Source: Prevotella veroralis DSM 19559 = JCM 6290 (GTDB taxonomy: Bacteria > Bacteroidota > Bacteroidia > Bacteroidales > Bacteroidaceae). From it: a stretch of 64,000 bases of DNA. The translations under genes and the position numbers were made by a program. Positions 1 to 8,760 of this stretch are shown one piece after another. The DNA lies in contig NZ_KB898333.1 in assembly GCF_000377625.1 (NCBI RefSeq), positions 48,681 through 112,680 on the forward strand, read 5' to 3'. Position 1 is the first letter of the stretch. Each line of letters begins with the position of its first letter. The notes under the pieces were generated by a model. The model searched no databases. It saw nothing but the letters and a program-made list of their open reading frames with translations, and was not told where the DNA came from.

Positions 1-247
1 GTGCGGTTTTTATCTCTTTTATCTATATACAAATATGTAAATCAAAATATAAACAATATGTATTATTAAACGCATTGATTTACATTTTTAATCCAAAACA
101 AATGTGAATTATAAATCCTCCTTTTGTATTTTCGCTTAATTTTAGCGTAATTGGAGTATTCATAAACAAGGTATAAGACAAACGAAAATACGCCAGAAAT
201 AAAGAGAGTAAATAACGTTAAGTACCCTATTAATCAGGGAGTAACAC

Positions 248-273
248 AAAAAAAGTACCCTTTTTAGGGTACT
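248..273 (-). terminator. Rho-independent terminator of holA
   Basis: Read on the minus strand, an 8-bp perfect stem (AGTACCCT / AGGGTACT, 4-nt loop) is followed directly by seven T residues. It lies about 80 bp past the holA stop codon and points the right way. The rest of positions 1-354 is AT-rich and shows no gene. Confidence 0.8.
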
Positions 274-354
274 CATTCTAGCTCAAAATAGAGGGATTGG
301 GGCACGAAAAAGGGAATTTTTGAAGCTCAATATCATCAAAAATCCCCTCCTTTT

Positions 355-1380
355 TTAATGTAAAATGAAGAAAATTAGCTCTTTCATCAGTTCTCCTGCA
401 CCTGTATTAGGATTATCCAAGCCTTTACTCTTACCATCTACTTCCCGGATCTTGGAAATAATCTCCATCGTTTTACGTGCTGAATAGTTCCTCAAACCAG
501 TAATAAAGTCCTTCGAACCCCATGCAGATTTCAAATCTAAAGCCCTAGCTATGTCTTGTTCGGAACTCTTATTTGGAGTATAATGTACGATCATTAAGTT
601 TTGAAAGAACGAAAAGAGTAAAGGGAGAAAAGAGTAAAGAGAACCTGCTTTAGGATTATTGTTAAAATATTTGATTATCTGATTTGCCTTAAAAACATCC
701 TTAGATACGATGGCATTCCTTAGTTCGAAAGCATTGAAGTCCTTACTAACTCCAACCTCCTTCTCCACTACCTCTGGTGTAATACGTCGATCGTCTTCAG
801 GAAGGTAGATAAGTATCTTATCAAGTTCCGATACTATACGACTCAAGTCAGCACCAATATAGTCGGCTATCATCTGGCATGATTTAGGATCGATTGAAAT
901 TTTCTTTGGCTTTAAATAATTCTGGATGAAATCTGGTAATTGGTAATCGCGCAACTTCTTACTCTCGAATACTACGCCCACAGATTGAGCCAACCCGAGG
1001 ACTTTCTTGCGTGCATCTATTTTCCCATTCTTATGACACCAAACAAGAATAGTCGATTTTACGGGATTTTTAAGATACTTTTCTAATGCTTCTAAAGAGC
1101 GGATATTCTGTGCTTCTTTCACTATAATCACCTGATACTCGGCCATCATTGGATAGCGTCTAGCCATATCAGCGACTTGTACAGCAGTTACATCTGAACC
1201 AAAACAAATGGTTTGATTAAAATCACACTCTTCTGATGAAAGAACGTGCGAAGCGATATAGTCGGATATAGAATCTATGTAATAAGACTCGTCCCCCATC
1301 AACAGATAGAAGGGAGCAAAGTTCCTATTCTTCAGATCCTGCATGATAGTCTGAAATGTTACTCCTTGCTTTGCTGGCAT
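355..1380 (-). CDS. holA: DNA polymerase III subunit delta
   Basis: 341 aa, the normal length for HolA, the clamp-loader subunit that opens the beta sliding clamp. It acts in the cytoplasm with the gamma/tau product of dnaX, also in this window. The N-terminal part is the degenerate AAA+ fold typical of delta (G-D-E-S-Y-Y near residues 29-34, no Walker A motif), and the C-terminal helical part fits the collar domain. The ATG at 1380 is preceded by a leader of about 105 nt from a clear minus-strand promoter at 1494-1524. A terminator follows at 248-273, so the gene is probably transcribed alone. It stands divergent to the HSDR_N gene at 1583, an arrangement I recall as common in Bacteroidetes. 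Confidence 0.93.
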   Translation of the reverse strand: MPAKQGVTFQTIMQDLKNRNFAPFYLLMGDESYYIDSISDYIASHVLSSEECDFNQTICFGSDVTAVQVADMARRYPMMAEYQVIIVKEAQNIRSLEALEKYLKNPVKSTILVWCHKNGKIDARKKVLGLAQSVGVVFESKKLRDYQLPDFIQNYLKPKKISIDPKSCQMIADYIGADLSRIVSELDKILIYLPEDDRRITPEVVEKEVGVSKDFNAFELRNAIVSKDVFKANQIIKYFNNNPKAGSLYSFLPLLFSFFQNLMIVHYTPNKSSEQDIARALDLKSAWGSKDFITGLRNYSARKTMEIISKIREVDGKSKGLDNPNTGAGELMKELIFFILH

Positions 1381-1400
1381 TTACTTTTTTATTAACTTTG
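1370..1400 (+). promoter_or_regulatory. Plus-strand promoter for the 1583 gene
   Basis: TTTG at 1370-1373, a 19-bp spacer, then TAACTTTG at 1393-1400, a perfect Bacteroidetes consensus. The upstream box lies inside the first codons of holA. It faces the minus-strand promoter at 1494-1524, and their -7 regions form an inverted repeat (1391-1403 and 1491-1503). Confidence 0.75.
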
Positions 1401-1493
1401 CATTAAGAATAGATTGTTACCATGTCTGAAGTTACCTATTTCTGTAGGGATTAAGAATTAACTCCACCATTATCATGGTTCAATCATTTCATG

Positions 1494-1524
1494 CAAAGTT
1501 AATAGAAAAGAGATAGAAAACAAA
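1494..1524 (-). promoter_or_regulatory. Minus-strand promoter for holA
   Basis: On the minus strand: TTTG (plus positions 1521-1524), a 19-bp spacer, then TAACTTTG (1494-1501). Transcription would start near 1487 and run into holA, crossing the start region of the opposing promoter. Confidence 0.75.
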
Positions 1525-1582
1525 ATTTTCATTTGACTTTCACCCCACCCTTACACCTTATTATATATAGGCTCTATCAAAC

Positions 1583-2032
1583 ATGGTACAATTGAATCTT
1601 CCTCCTTATCAAATTAGAGTGAAAGAGACAGGCGGTCGGAAGCAGATTTTCGACATTCTCCGTAGGAAATACGTAGCACTCACACCAGAAGAATGGGTGC
1701 GCCAGCATTTCATACACTACTTGATCGAACATAAGAATTACCCAGCATCACTACTTGCAAATGAGGTTTCTTTGCAGATTGGAGAGAAAAGGATGAGGGC
1801 TGATAGTGTGTTGTATGATAACCAACTACACCCTCGCATAATCATAGAATACAAAGCACCTAACATCACACTGACGCAGAAAGTGTTTGACCAGATCACA
1901 GTCTATAACCTCCTACTCCATGTTGATTACCTCATTGTATCGAATGGTATGACTACATACATCTGTAAGATGGATTACGAGAAGCAGACATATAAGTTCT
2001 TAGAAACTATTCCTAATTACGAAAATATTTAA
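1583..2032 (+). CDS. HSDR_N-type PD-(D/E)XK domain protein
   Basis: 149 aa, matching the stand-alone 'type I restriction enzyme R protein N-terminal domain' (HSDR_N_2) family. The nuclease-fold residues are visible: D74 in R-A-D-S-V-L, then E89-Y-K91 in I-I-I-E-Y-K-A-P. There is no helicase part and no hsdM or hsdS nearby, so it is not a working type I restriction system. The family's role is unknown. ATG at 1583 follows a leader of about 175 nt from the promoter at 1370-1400. It is divergent to holA and no terminator is obvious downstream. Confidence 0.85.
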   Translation: MVQLNLPPYQIRVKETGGRKQIFDILRRKYVALTPEEWVRQHFIHYLIEHKNYPASLLANEVSLQIGEKRMRADSVLYDNQLHPRIIIEYKAPNITLTQKVFDQITVYNLLLHVDYLIVSNGMTTYICKMDYEKQTYKFLETIPNYENI

Positions 2033-2232
2033 CATATATAACTCTCGAAAGTATCTTTTATCACGCAAAATACTTTACATTGCTCCATACCTATTCCATG
2101 ATATACACCATAATTAACACTAAACACAAGCGCAAAAGACGAGCTTTGCCAAACTTGGCATCATCTTTGTGAATCAATATACCATATAAAGAACAATACA
2201 AATAAGAACAGGAAACATCAAAACAGAGCAAT

Positions 2233-3099
2233 ATGGGAAATATGAAATGGTTTGGTAGCTGGATTGGCGGAACCTTAGGAACAATGTTGGGAAGTGGCAT
2301 TCTTGGAACATTAGCGGGCTTTTGTCTTGGTAGCATCATTGATGAAGTGATGGACTCAAGGGCTGATTCCAATAATTATAACGCTAATAATCAGGATCAT
2401 TACTCGCAGGGGAATGGTTATCAACAATATCAGTATGGATGGCAGAACGGTACCCCTAATGCACAAACCTATGAGGAACAGCGCAATTCTTTCCTATTTT
2501 CTATGCTTGTATTATCATCTTATATCATCAAAGCTGATGGCAAAATAATGCATTCAGAGATGGAGTTTGTGCGTCAGTTCCTACGTCAGAACTTCGGAGA
2601 GCAAGCAGTAAATCAAGGACAAGAAATACTCCTAAAGCTCTTTGAAGTACAAAAGCAACAAGGGGAACAGGAGTTCCGAAAGACCATCCATCAAAGTTGT
2701 ACAGAGATAAAACACTATATGGACGTTAGTCAACGACTACAATTACTCAATTACCTTGTTATCATTGCGAAAGTAGATGGATATGTAAGTCCAGAAGAGA
2801 TAAAGGCTTTAAAGGAGGTTGCACGCCACTTAGGACTAACCGCAAAAGACATTGACTCAATGCTTAACATGGAGAGTGGTGCAAGAGCAGATAGTAATAT
2901 AGAAGACGCTTACAAGGTATTGGGTATATCCCCTACTGCCACTGATGACGAAGTAAAAGCAGCCTACCGCAAGATGGCTTTAAAGCATCATCCAGATCGA
3001 GTTGCAACCCTTGGAGAGGATATCCGTAAAGCAGCAGAGAAGAAATTCCAAGACATTAACGATGCTAAAGAGCGTATCTTTAAAGCCAGAGGATTATAA
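2233..3099 (+). CDS. TerB-like and DnaJ domain membrane protein
   Basis: 288 aa. A glycine-rich hydrophobic stretch (about residues 10-38) looks like a membrane anchor or glycine-zipper segment. A low-complexity N/Y/Q linker follows (45-80), then a TerB-like helical domain (about 85-205), then a C-terminal J domain (about 223-288) with the H-P-D motif at 253-255. The layout resembles DjlA. The J domain should stimulate an Hsp70 (DnaK); the client is unknown. The ORF on the opposite strand here is a shadow. The 200 bp upstream hold no clear consensus promoter. Confidence 0.85.
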   Translation: MGNMKWFGSWIGGTLGTMLGSGILGTLAGFCLGSIIDEVMDSRADSNNYNANNQDHYSQGNGYQQYQYGWQNGTPNAQTYEEQRNSFLFSMLVLSSYIIKADGKIMHSEMEFVRQFLRQNFGEQAVNQGQEILLKLFEVQKQQGEQEFRKTIHQSCTEIKHYMDVSQRLQLLNYLVIIAKVDGYVSPEEIKALKEVARHLGLTAKDIDSMLNMESGARADSNIEDAYKVLGISPTATDDEVKAAYRKMALKHHPDRVATLGEDIRKAAEKKFQDINDAKERIFKARGL

Positions 3100-3198
3100 A
3101 CATCTCTTTCTGACTTAGTTGGTTCTTGTAGAAAAGATTATCATCAAACACTCATATAGCCTCGATTTATCAATCATAAACAATACCTTAAAAAGCTT

Positions 3199-3945
3199 AT
3201 GGCAACAAAACTTAAAATAAAAACGAGCGAAGGCGACATCGTTATTCGCCTTTATGATGAGACTCCAAAACATCGTGATAACTTCTTGAAATTAGCTAAG
3301 GAGGGCTACTACAATGGTACTCTTTTCCATCGTGTTATCAAAGACTTCATGATACAAGGTGGTGACCCAGACAGCAAGAATACGCCAAAAGGAAAGGTGT
3401 TAGGCACTGGTGGACCAGATTATACCATCCCTGCAGAGTTTGTCTACCCACAACTCTTCCACAAGCGTGGGGCTTTAAGTGCTGCTCGCACGGGTGATGA
3501 AGTAAATCCTGAGCGTGCCAGTAGTGGTAGCCAGTTCTATATTGTATGGGGTAAGACCTATAAGCCAGCAGAACTAAAGCAGATGGAACGACAGATGGAA
3601 ATGCAGCAAGAGCAAGATATCTTCAATCAGTCAACAAAAGAACACCACGAGGAAATCATGAATCTAAGACGCAATCGTGATCGTGCAGGTTTACGGACTT
3701 TACAAGACAAGTTAATCGAGGAGACCAAAACAAGATGCAAACAGCAAGGTAAACCGACCTTCACACCAGAGCAAACTGAAGCCTATACCACAATAGGTGG
3801 TACTCCTTTCCTTGACAACCAATACACTGTCTTTGGTGAAGTTGAGGAAGGACTAGACATCGTAGAACGTATCCAGAACTGTGCTACTGACCGTAATGAT
3901 CAACCAATAAAAGACGTAAAAATTGAGGCAGTAGACGTCTTATAA
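3199..3945 (+). CDS. Cyclophilin-type peptidyl-prolyl isomerase
   Basis: 248 aa. Prolyl cis-trans isomerase of the cyclophilin family with the active-site block F43-H-R-V and Q53-G-G. No signal peptide is seen, so a cytoplasmic role is likely. A charged, helix-prone insert of about 70 residues (roughly 120-190) interrupts the fold before the last strand block (F-L-D-N-Q-Y-T-V-F-G-E-V). Such long inserts are frequent in Bacteroidetes cyclophilins. A terminator follows at 3964-4003, and the next gene is convergent. Confidence 0.92.
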   Translation: MATKLKIKTSEGDIVIRLYDETPKHRDNFLKLAKEGYYNGTLFHRVIKDFMIQGGDPDSKNTPKGKVLGTGGPDYTIPAEFVYPQLFHKRGALSAARTGDEVNPERASSGSQFYIVWGKTYKPAELKQMERQMEMQQEQDIFNQSTKEHHEEIMNLRRNRDRAGLRTLQDKLIEETKTRCKQQGKPTFTPEQTEAYTTIGGTPFLDNQYTVFGEVEEGLDIVERIQNCATDRNDQPIKDVKIEAVDVL

Positions 3946-3963
3946 AAAGGTATAAACACAAGA

Positions 3964-4003
3964 CCCTTATCTATTTGATGTTCATAAACCACGTAGATAA
4001 GGG
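3964..4003 (+). terminator. Terminator after the cyclophilin gene
   Basis: A 10-bp perfect inverted repeat (CCCTTATCTA / TAGATAAGGG) with a 20-nt loop, followed by CTTCCTCTT. It lies between two convergent genes. Confidence 0.6.
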
Positions 4004-4057
4004 CTTCCTCTTATAATAACCACCGAGAACGTGTAACAATGTTACACTATATCGTAA

Positions 4058-4399
4058 TTAACGAAGGTGTGTCAAAAGCAATTCTAAGTTCTTTTGTCTT
4101 GTTGCATCCATTATTAAGAAGATGTCAACAAGTGCCCAAATGTAACATCCACCACCTGTCAATAGCTTGCCAACTCCTAGTCCTATATCACCAATATAGA
4201 ATCTATCAACACCTAATGCACCAACAAGTATCGACAAGATAATAGATATTGTCGGATCTTTCATGCTATTTATGAGAACGAGGACGTCAGATTCATTCAT
4301 ATCAGAATCAAGCAATTTCTCACGAACACTATGTAAACTTTCAGATGGAATCTTCGATCCCATCATCATCAATAGCTGATTCACTTTCTCTTGTTCCAT
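4058..4399 (-). CDS. TM2 domain-containing protein
   Basis: About 113 aa when started at ATG 4399 (M-E-Q-E-K); a start at 4429 would add ten residues not typical of the family. The C-terminal half is a TM2 domain: two membrane helices around the L-G-V-D-R-F-Y-I-G-D turn, then L-L-T-G-G-G-C-Y-I-W. The N-terminal half is soluble and helical. The function of TM2 proteins in bacteria is unknown. It is followed in the genome by two more small membrane protein genes on the same strand (DUF2752 and CD225), which probably form one operon read from 5271. Confidence 0.85.
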   Translation of the reverse strand: MEQEKVNQLLMMMGSKIPSESLHSVREKLLDSDMNESDVLVLINSMKDPTISIILSILVGALGVDRFYIGDIGLGVGKLLTGGGCYIWALVDIFLIMDATRQKNLELLLTHLR

Positions 4400-4467
4400 T
4401 ATCTTTATCTTTAAAGTTAAATATTCCATTCATACTTCTGTATCCAATAACAGCAACAGAAGAAATA

Positions 4468-4848
4468 TCAAATATGCAAGATATTCCTCACCACAAGCCA
4501 AACAAAGAATAGAACGACATACAATAAGATAAGTCTTCTATCCTCTATTACACTCGCCAATTTTCGTTTAAAATTACCCGCAGGAAGTAATGCCCGAACC
4601 CCAAATAAGGACAAATAAGGGGCTCCGAATAACAAGAAGTAATTGTAATGGATTGCTTCTAGAACCTTTCCTTGCAATAAAGCGTGCAATGCCCGTTGTA
4701 ATCCACAACCAGGACATTGCAATCCTGTTACCACCTTAAATGGACATTTCGGAGCCCAGAAAGAGGTAACAGGATTGTATAAATAATATATTACTAATAA
4801 GGCTATTCCTAAAAGAAGAGCCCCTATAACTTTCTTCTTAGACCTCAA
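4468..4848 (-). CDS. DUF2752 membrane protein
   Basis: 126 aa with a hydrophobic N-terminal helix and two further helices. The DUF2752 signature is clear: C-P-F-K-V-V-T-G-L-Q-C-P-G-C-G-L-Q-R-A, with four cysteines. The biochemical role of this family is unknown. The start at 4848 lies 3 bp after the stop of the CD225 gene upstream, which supports translation from one mRNA. DUF2752, TM2 and CD225 genes often occur together in Bacteroidetes. Confidence 0.85.
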   Translation of the reverse strand: MRSKKKVIGALLLGIALLVIYYLYNPVTSFWAPKCPFKVVTGLQCPGCGLQRALHALLQGKVLEAIHYNYFLLFGAPYLSLFGVRALLPAGNFKRKLASVIEDRRLILLYVVLFFVWLVVRNILHI

Positions 4849-4851
4849 TTT

Positions 4852-5124
4852 TTAGTGTGATAATGTGCTTAAATACCCCAGACCACCAAAGAAAGCAAGG
4901 TAAATGATCTGGAATACTAAGCCAGCAACTATACCGATAATACTCCACTTCTTAGCATCTGCAGAAGCAGCCTCTGCCGCATCGTATTGCTTCATCGAGT
5001 AGTAATCGTTCACCTTTATTGAACGGATGATTGCATAAATGCCAAGTGGCAAACAACAGCAAAGAGTAGAGAAAATTGCTAAAGGCAAATAATTGTTTGG
5101 TTTTGGACGGTTTAATTCTTCCAT
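4852..5124 (-). CDS. CD225/dispanin family membrane protein
   Basis: About 90 aa from ATG 5124 (M-E-E-L-N-R-P-K-P-N-N-Y). Two membrane helices: L-A-I-F-S-T-L-C-C-C-L-P-L-G-I-Y, a CD225 hallmark with clustered cysteines, and a second near residues 60-82. Between them is the conserved A-A-E-A-A-S-A-D-A-K-K-W loop. A start at 5184 is possible but would add 20 residues without family support. First gene of a probable three-gene operon. Function in bacteria unknown. Confidence 0.85.
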   Translation of the reverse strand: MEELNRPKPNNYLPLAIFSTLCCCLPLGIYAIIRSIKVNDYYSMKQYDAAEAASADAKKWSIIGIVAGLVFQIIYLAFFGGLGYLSTLSH

Positions 5125-5270
5125 AATAGTACATTTTAAGCCAGTCTCCCATGGCTGAATTAGCTTATAAGTTTTACTTTTCACACAGTACTCAAGTTGG
5201 GGAGAACCTAAAAGGCAACTCTCATTCCATGTGCTACTTAACGTTCAATTAAATTGACTTAAGTCTATGG

Positions 5271-5278
5271 CAAAGATA
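5271..5278 (-). promoter_or_regulatory. -7 box for the CD225-DUF2752-TM2 operon
   Basis: TATCTTTG on the minus strand, about 145 bp before the CD225 start. No good -33 TTTG is evident. Confidence 0.5.
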
Positions 5279-5331
5279 TAAAAATAACGTTAAAGTAACA
5301 AATAAATTGATAGAAAGTATTTGAATCAACC

Positions 5332-5375
5332 AAAAATTCCCTCACCTAACACGTACTTGTGCATAGATGAGGGAT
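5332..5375 (-). terminator. Terminator of the zinc-ribbon gene
   Basis: On the minus strand an 8-bp stem (ATCCCTCA / TGAGGGAA-type pairing) encloses a longer structured loop and is followed by ATTTTTGG. It lies 45 bp past the stop at 5421. Confidence 0.65.
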
Positions 5376-5420
5376 ATTCTTTTACTACTCCTTCTGTAAG
5401 AAGTCAAATCCAAGCAAGGC

Positions 5421-6245
5421 TTACTCGCCCTCTTCCTCCTTCTTCTTACGAGTTGTTCTACGCTTCTTTGGCTTCTCTTCAACAGGCTTTTCTACCTTCA
5501 CACCTGCCAACTCTGGATCAATAAGAATTCGACCGCAATACTCGCAGACAATTATCTTCTTATGCATCTTTACATCTAACTGACGCTGTGGTGGAATCTT
5601 ATTAAAGCAACCGCCACAAGCATCACGTTGTACGTAAACAATGCCCAATCCATTGCGAGCTCCGCGACGGATACGCTTGAAACTACGCAACAAACCCGGT
5701 TCTATTCGCGTCTCTAACTCTGCAGCTTTCTCTTTCAACAAGCCTTCCTCTTCGCGCGTCTCCTGCATAATCTCATCCAGTTCACTACGCTTCTCTTCGA
5801 GTGCATGCTGTCGATCCTCCAATAGCAAACGGGTTTCCTCAAGGTCTCTTTGCTTCTCTTCAACCTTATATTGAGCTTCTTTTATCTTCTTATTACAAAG
5901 CTCAATCTCTAGTGTTTGGAACTCAATCTCCTTTGTCAACGTGTCATACTCACGGTTGTTAGCGACAGTATCCAATTGCTTGTTGTAACGTTCCAAACTT
6001 GCTTGAGCCTCAACAATATCGCCTTTCTTCTGAGTGATAGCACTCTGGAAGTCCTTAATATCCAGCTCTATCTTCTCAATACGAGTACGCAAACCTTCCA
6101 AACCATCCTCCAAGTCACGAACTTCTAGTGGTAACTCTCCACGCAAAGCACGCTTCTCGTCGATAGCAGAAAGGGTTGTCTGTAACTGGAAAAGATTCTT
6201 TAGCTTCTCCTCTACTGGTAACTCTTTTGGATCTTTCTTTGCCAT
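5421..6245 (-). CDS. C4-type zinc ribbon coiled-coil protein
   Basis: 274 aa. Residues about 10-190 form a long coiled coil rich in E, K, L and Q. A C-terminal zinc ribbon follows, with C-G-G-C-F and C-E-Y-C-G pairs that would bind one Zn ion. The tail is K/R/E-rich (K-K-R-R-T-T-R-K-K-K), possibly nucleic-acid binding. This is the family named after CdsZ/HP0958-like proteins; in other bacteria members act as flagellar or secretion chaperones, but neither system is seen here. It lies 87 bp downstream of the Nif3-like gene on the same strand, a pairing conserved across many Bacteroidetes. Confidence 0.85.
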   Translation of the reverse strand: MAKKDPKELPVEEKLKNLFQLQTTLSAIDEKRALRGELPLEVRDLEDGLEGLRTRIEKIELDIKDFQSAITQKKGDIVEAQASLERYNKQLDTVANNREYDTLTKEIEFQTLEIELCNKKIKEAQYKVEEKQRDLEETRLLLEDRQHALEEKRSELDEIMQETREEEGLLKEKAAELETRIEPGLLRSFKRIRRGARNGLGIVYVQRDACGGCFNKIPPQRQLDVKMHKKIIVCEYCGRILIDPELAGVKVEKPVEEKPKKRRTTRKKKEEEGE

Positions 6246-6332
6246 AGTTCTTATCTTAATTATAATTCAATACTATTCATCAATATCTGTTCTTACGATT
6301 TACCAACCCTATGGTAGAATCATCCCAACCTA

Positions 6333-7148
6333 TTAGAAATAGATAATAGGATTCGTATTTATCTCTGAAATACAGCACTTAACACCTGGGCAATCACGTT
6401 CTATCACGTCACGTAATACCTCCGTTGTATATTGCTCACTCTGATAATGACCAATAACACATAACAGTATCTCTTGCTCGTGACCGAAGAACTCATGGTA
6501 ACCCATCTCACCCGTCACGAAAGCATCAGCACCTGCAGCGATTGCATCAGGCAACAGGAACGAGCCAGAACCACCACAAACAGCAACGCTGCGAATCTCT
6601 CTGCGAAGCAATTCATTTGCTTGAACGCACTCTACATCAAACTTCTTTTTCAGTAAGATAACCAAATCGTCTGCTGCTAAGGACTCATCAAACTCGCCAA
6701 TAACACCATCACCTCCCGTCACCATATCGCCCGTTTGTGGACTAACAACATGTTTACTCTGACCGAAGAAACGTGCATTCTTTAATCCAAGTTTCTCTGC
6801 TATCTTGAAGTTAACGCCATTCTCTGCCGAATCAAGATTAGTGTGCATAGCCACAATAACGATGTCATTCTTAATAGCCTTTATCACTGTGCGTTGCACA
6901 TAATCGGTATCTGATACTTGAGAGAGCTTACGGAAGATGAGAGGATGATGTGCAACTATCATGTTACAACCGTGTTGTATGGCTTCATCCACCACTTTCT
7001 CTGTCACATCAAGACACAACAAAGCCCCTGATACTTCCGCCTCCGTCAATCCAACTTGCAGACCAGCATTATCATAACTCGCCTGCAAGGGCAAAGGCGC
7101 GAACCGTTCAAGGGCATCAATAACTTCCTTTATTTTCACGCTACGCAT
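6333..7148 (-). CDS. Nif3-like dinuclear metal centre protein (DUF34)
   Basis: 271 aa, usual for the short form of the NIF3/DUF34 family. Metal ligands are visible in A-H-H-P-L-I-F (His pair), in the M-H-T-N-L-D-S block, and in the C-terminal G-H-Y-Q-S-E-Q. The family forms toroidal hexamers; a role in GTP cyclohydrolase-like or metal-related chemistry has been proposed but is not settled. ATG at 7148 lies 14 bp after a TACCTTTG -7 box (7162-7169), giving a very short leader. Probably co-transcribed with the zinc-ribbon gene downstream. Confidence 0.9.
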   Translation of the reverse strand: MRSVKIKEVIDALERFAPLPLQASYDNAGLQVGLTEAEVSGALLCLDVTEKVVDEAIQHGCNMIVAHHPLIFRKLSQVSDTDYVQRTVIKAIKNDIVIVAMHTNLDSAENGVNFKIAEKLGLKNARFFGQSKHVVSPQTGDMVTGGDGVIGEFDESLAADDLVILLKKKFDVECVQANELLRREIRSVAVCGGSGSFLLPDAIAAGADAFVTGEMGYHEFFGHEQEILLCVIGHYQSEQYTTEVLRDVIERDCPGVKCCISEINTNPIIYF

Positions 7149-7161
7149 AAGTTTTAGACTG

Positions 7162-7169
7162 CAAAGGTA
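7162..7169 (-). promoter_or_regulatory. -7 box for the Nif3-like gene
   Basis: TACCTTTG on the minus strand, 14 bp before the start codon. The leader would be under 10 nt. Confidence 0.6.
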
Positions 7170-7274
7170 ACAATTTTATTCCACATTCGCAACTCTTACC
7201 TTTCGTTATTTTAGACCTTTACACGAGTGGCGCTCCTTATCCTTCAGTCATCCGCCAAACAATCTCCTGGGATC

Positions 7275-8168
7275 TTACTCCTGTATGATCAAGTAACGAG
7301 ATACATTCCAGAACTTATCCGCATTAGTAATGGTAAGCGTTGTTGTACCGTCTTCATTCGTTGTCAATCTATAACTTGACTCTGGATTTGGAGACAATAT
7401 CTTAGGAGATGTCGACTTAATCGTCAATGTTGTTAACTCGTTCCGATTACCCTTGACGAAATTCTCTTCTGTGATATTATTGTTATTTATCTTTTTAGAG
7501 AAAAGCGTCGTCTTCAATAATCCCTTATCCTTCAGTGTCTGCTTATCAGCTATGATATAAAAAACTTCTTTCGGTTGTTCCTCATGCTTCACCGCCTTTA
7601 CTCTCGGCTTATTGTCCTCTGCTACAGACATATCAAACTTGTAGCGCAAAGCATCAACACTGTTAGATTGATTCAGGACGATATACTTCAACTGATCGAC
7701 ACTGACGTCCTTTCTATTGGCAACAGCCTCTAATTCAGCCATACGAGCACCCTTTTCCTTCAACTGAGAAGCGAGGAACTCTATCATTTTATAGAGCTTT
7801 TCTATAGTGCCACTCTTATCTGATGAGACTTCAGTCTGCTTATTCTTTTCACTCAACAACTTATCTATTTGCTTCTGTTTCTCTGCCAACAACGTACCGA
7901 GACCCTTAATCTGCTGGATGATTTTAGACTTCTTATTCGCATGTTCAGTGGTCTTACATAGCATTGCCTCTTGCGATGAGATAAGATCCAAATTATCCGA
8001 TATTTCGTCTATCGAAGCCGTCAGTTGACTAATAGCCTCGTTCTCTCTTGACGGGGGAGTGACATTGATTGCCTCTCGTTTCGGTGCTGGACGCTTCACA
8101 TCCTCACATGAAGTACATGCGACGAGACCAACAAAAACAATCAGAGAAGTTATTTTAATTCGTTTCAT
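7275..8168 (-). CDS. Coiled-coil lipoprotein, unknown function
   Basis: 297 aa. The N-terminus is a lipoprotein signal with a lipobox ending V-A-C-T-S-C; two cysteines make the exact site uncertain. Residues about 40-165 are a strong coiled coil (I-S-S-Q-E-A, E-K-Q-K-Q-I-D-K-L-L-S-E-K-N). The C-terminal 100 residues are beta-rich and end in L-T-I-T-N-A-D-K-F-W-N-V-S-R-Y-L-I-I-Q-E, similar to short lipoproteins common in Prevotella and Bacteroides. It is probably anchored in the outer membrane or periplasm. Monocistronic by spacing. I do not recognise a defined family function. Confidence 0.75.
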   Translation of the reverse strand: MKRIKITSLIVFVGLVACTSCEDVKRPAPKREAINVTPPSRENEAISQLTASIDEISDNLDLISSQEAMLCKTTEHANKKSKIIQQIKGLGTLLAEKQKQIDKLLSEKNKQTEVSSDKSGTIEKLYKMIEFLASQLKEKGARMAELEAVANRKDVSVDQLKYIVLNQSNSVDALRYKFDMSVAEDNKPRVKAVKHEEQPKEVFYIIADKQTLKDKGLLKTTLFSKKINNNNITEENFVKGNRNELTTLTIKSTSPKILSPNPESSYRLTTNEDGTTTLTITNADKFWNVSRYLIIQE

Positions 8169-8189
8169 CTATGCAAATAAATATCGCTG

Positions 8190-8197
8190 CAAAGATA
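8190..8197 (-). promoter_or_regulatory. -7 box for the coiled-coil lipoprotein
   Basis: TATCTTTG on the minus strand, 22 bp before the start codon at 8168. Confidence 0.55.
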
Positions 8198-8541
8198 CTT
8201 TTTTTATATCAACAAACCATCAGTAATATATTAAAAATCCTAATAAAAAGGAAAACAGATGATATCATCTTGCCGTCTTAACACGCTTTCCTATTATCTT
8301 TCCGATATGCTTCTATTATAGAGCTAACCCTTATCTATAATACTCCAAATGCTTTTTTACACCGAAAAATAGATTATTTTTACATTGGCTTTAAGCTGTT
8401 CACCTCTTATTTTTAGTTTATTTTCTTAGTTAGGCAAGTCTCTTTTCAGGTATTACTAACAATACTCTATTATTCAAATGGACATGTTTTGCAACAAAGG
8501 AAAGTAGGTCTACAATAGGTAAAAGATAACTTTAAGACAAC
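8198..8541. other. AT-rich intergenic stretch, no gene seen
   Basis: No ORF with a credible start and ribosome binding site was found. It separates the lipoprotein promoter from the terminator of the small-ORF unit at 8542-8919. Confidence 0.5.
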
Positions 8542-8580
8542 AAAAAAAACCGAACCGAGATCCTTAACAGACCTCAGTTC
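8542..8580 (-). terminator. Terminator of the small-ORF transcript
   Basis: On the minus strand an 11-bp stem pairs 8570-8580 with 8552-8562 around a 7-nt loop. It holds only if two G-U pairs are allowed, and those break on the plus strand, so the direction is clear. It is followed by GG and eight T residues (8542-8549). Confidence 0.85.
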
Positions 8581-8655
8581 GACTCTTCTATAATTCTCTC
8601 TCAAACTTTCTTTATTCTTTTGTAGCTACAAAACTCTTATTAATTAGAGCTGGCA

Positions 8656-8760
8656 TTATGCCAGACAAGTAGCGCGTCCCTCGTTATACTCACTGATAAC
8701 ATTAATCATGTAATGGAGGAACTTGCGCGCCATGGATGATTTCTTAATACTCTTTTTCAT
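8656..8760 (-). CDS. Small protein, 34 aa (unrecognised)
   Basis: Too short for usual gene callers. The ORF begins M-K-K-S-I-K-K-S-S and ends Y-N-E-G-R-A-T-C-L-A before TAA. Residues 10-24 (A-R-K-F-L-H-Y-M-I-N-V-I-S-E) could form an amphipathic helix; one cysteine, three residues from the end. A GAAAGGA Shine-Dalgarno-like stretch sits about 8 nt before the ATG. The ATG overlaps the TGA of the upstream small ORF (ATGA, 8757-8760), which suggests translational coupling. Promoter, two ORFs and terminator together make a complete transcription unit. It could be a signalling, toxin or regulatory peptide; I cannot tell which. Confidence 0.6.
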   Translation of the reverse strand: MKKSIKKSSMARKFLHYMINVISEYNEGRATCLA

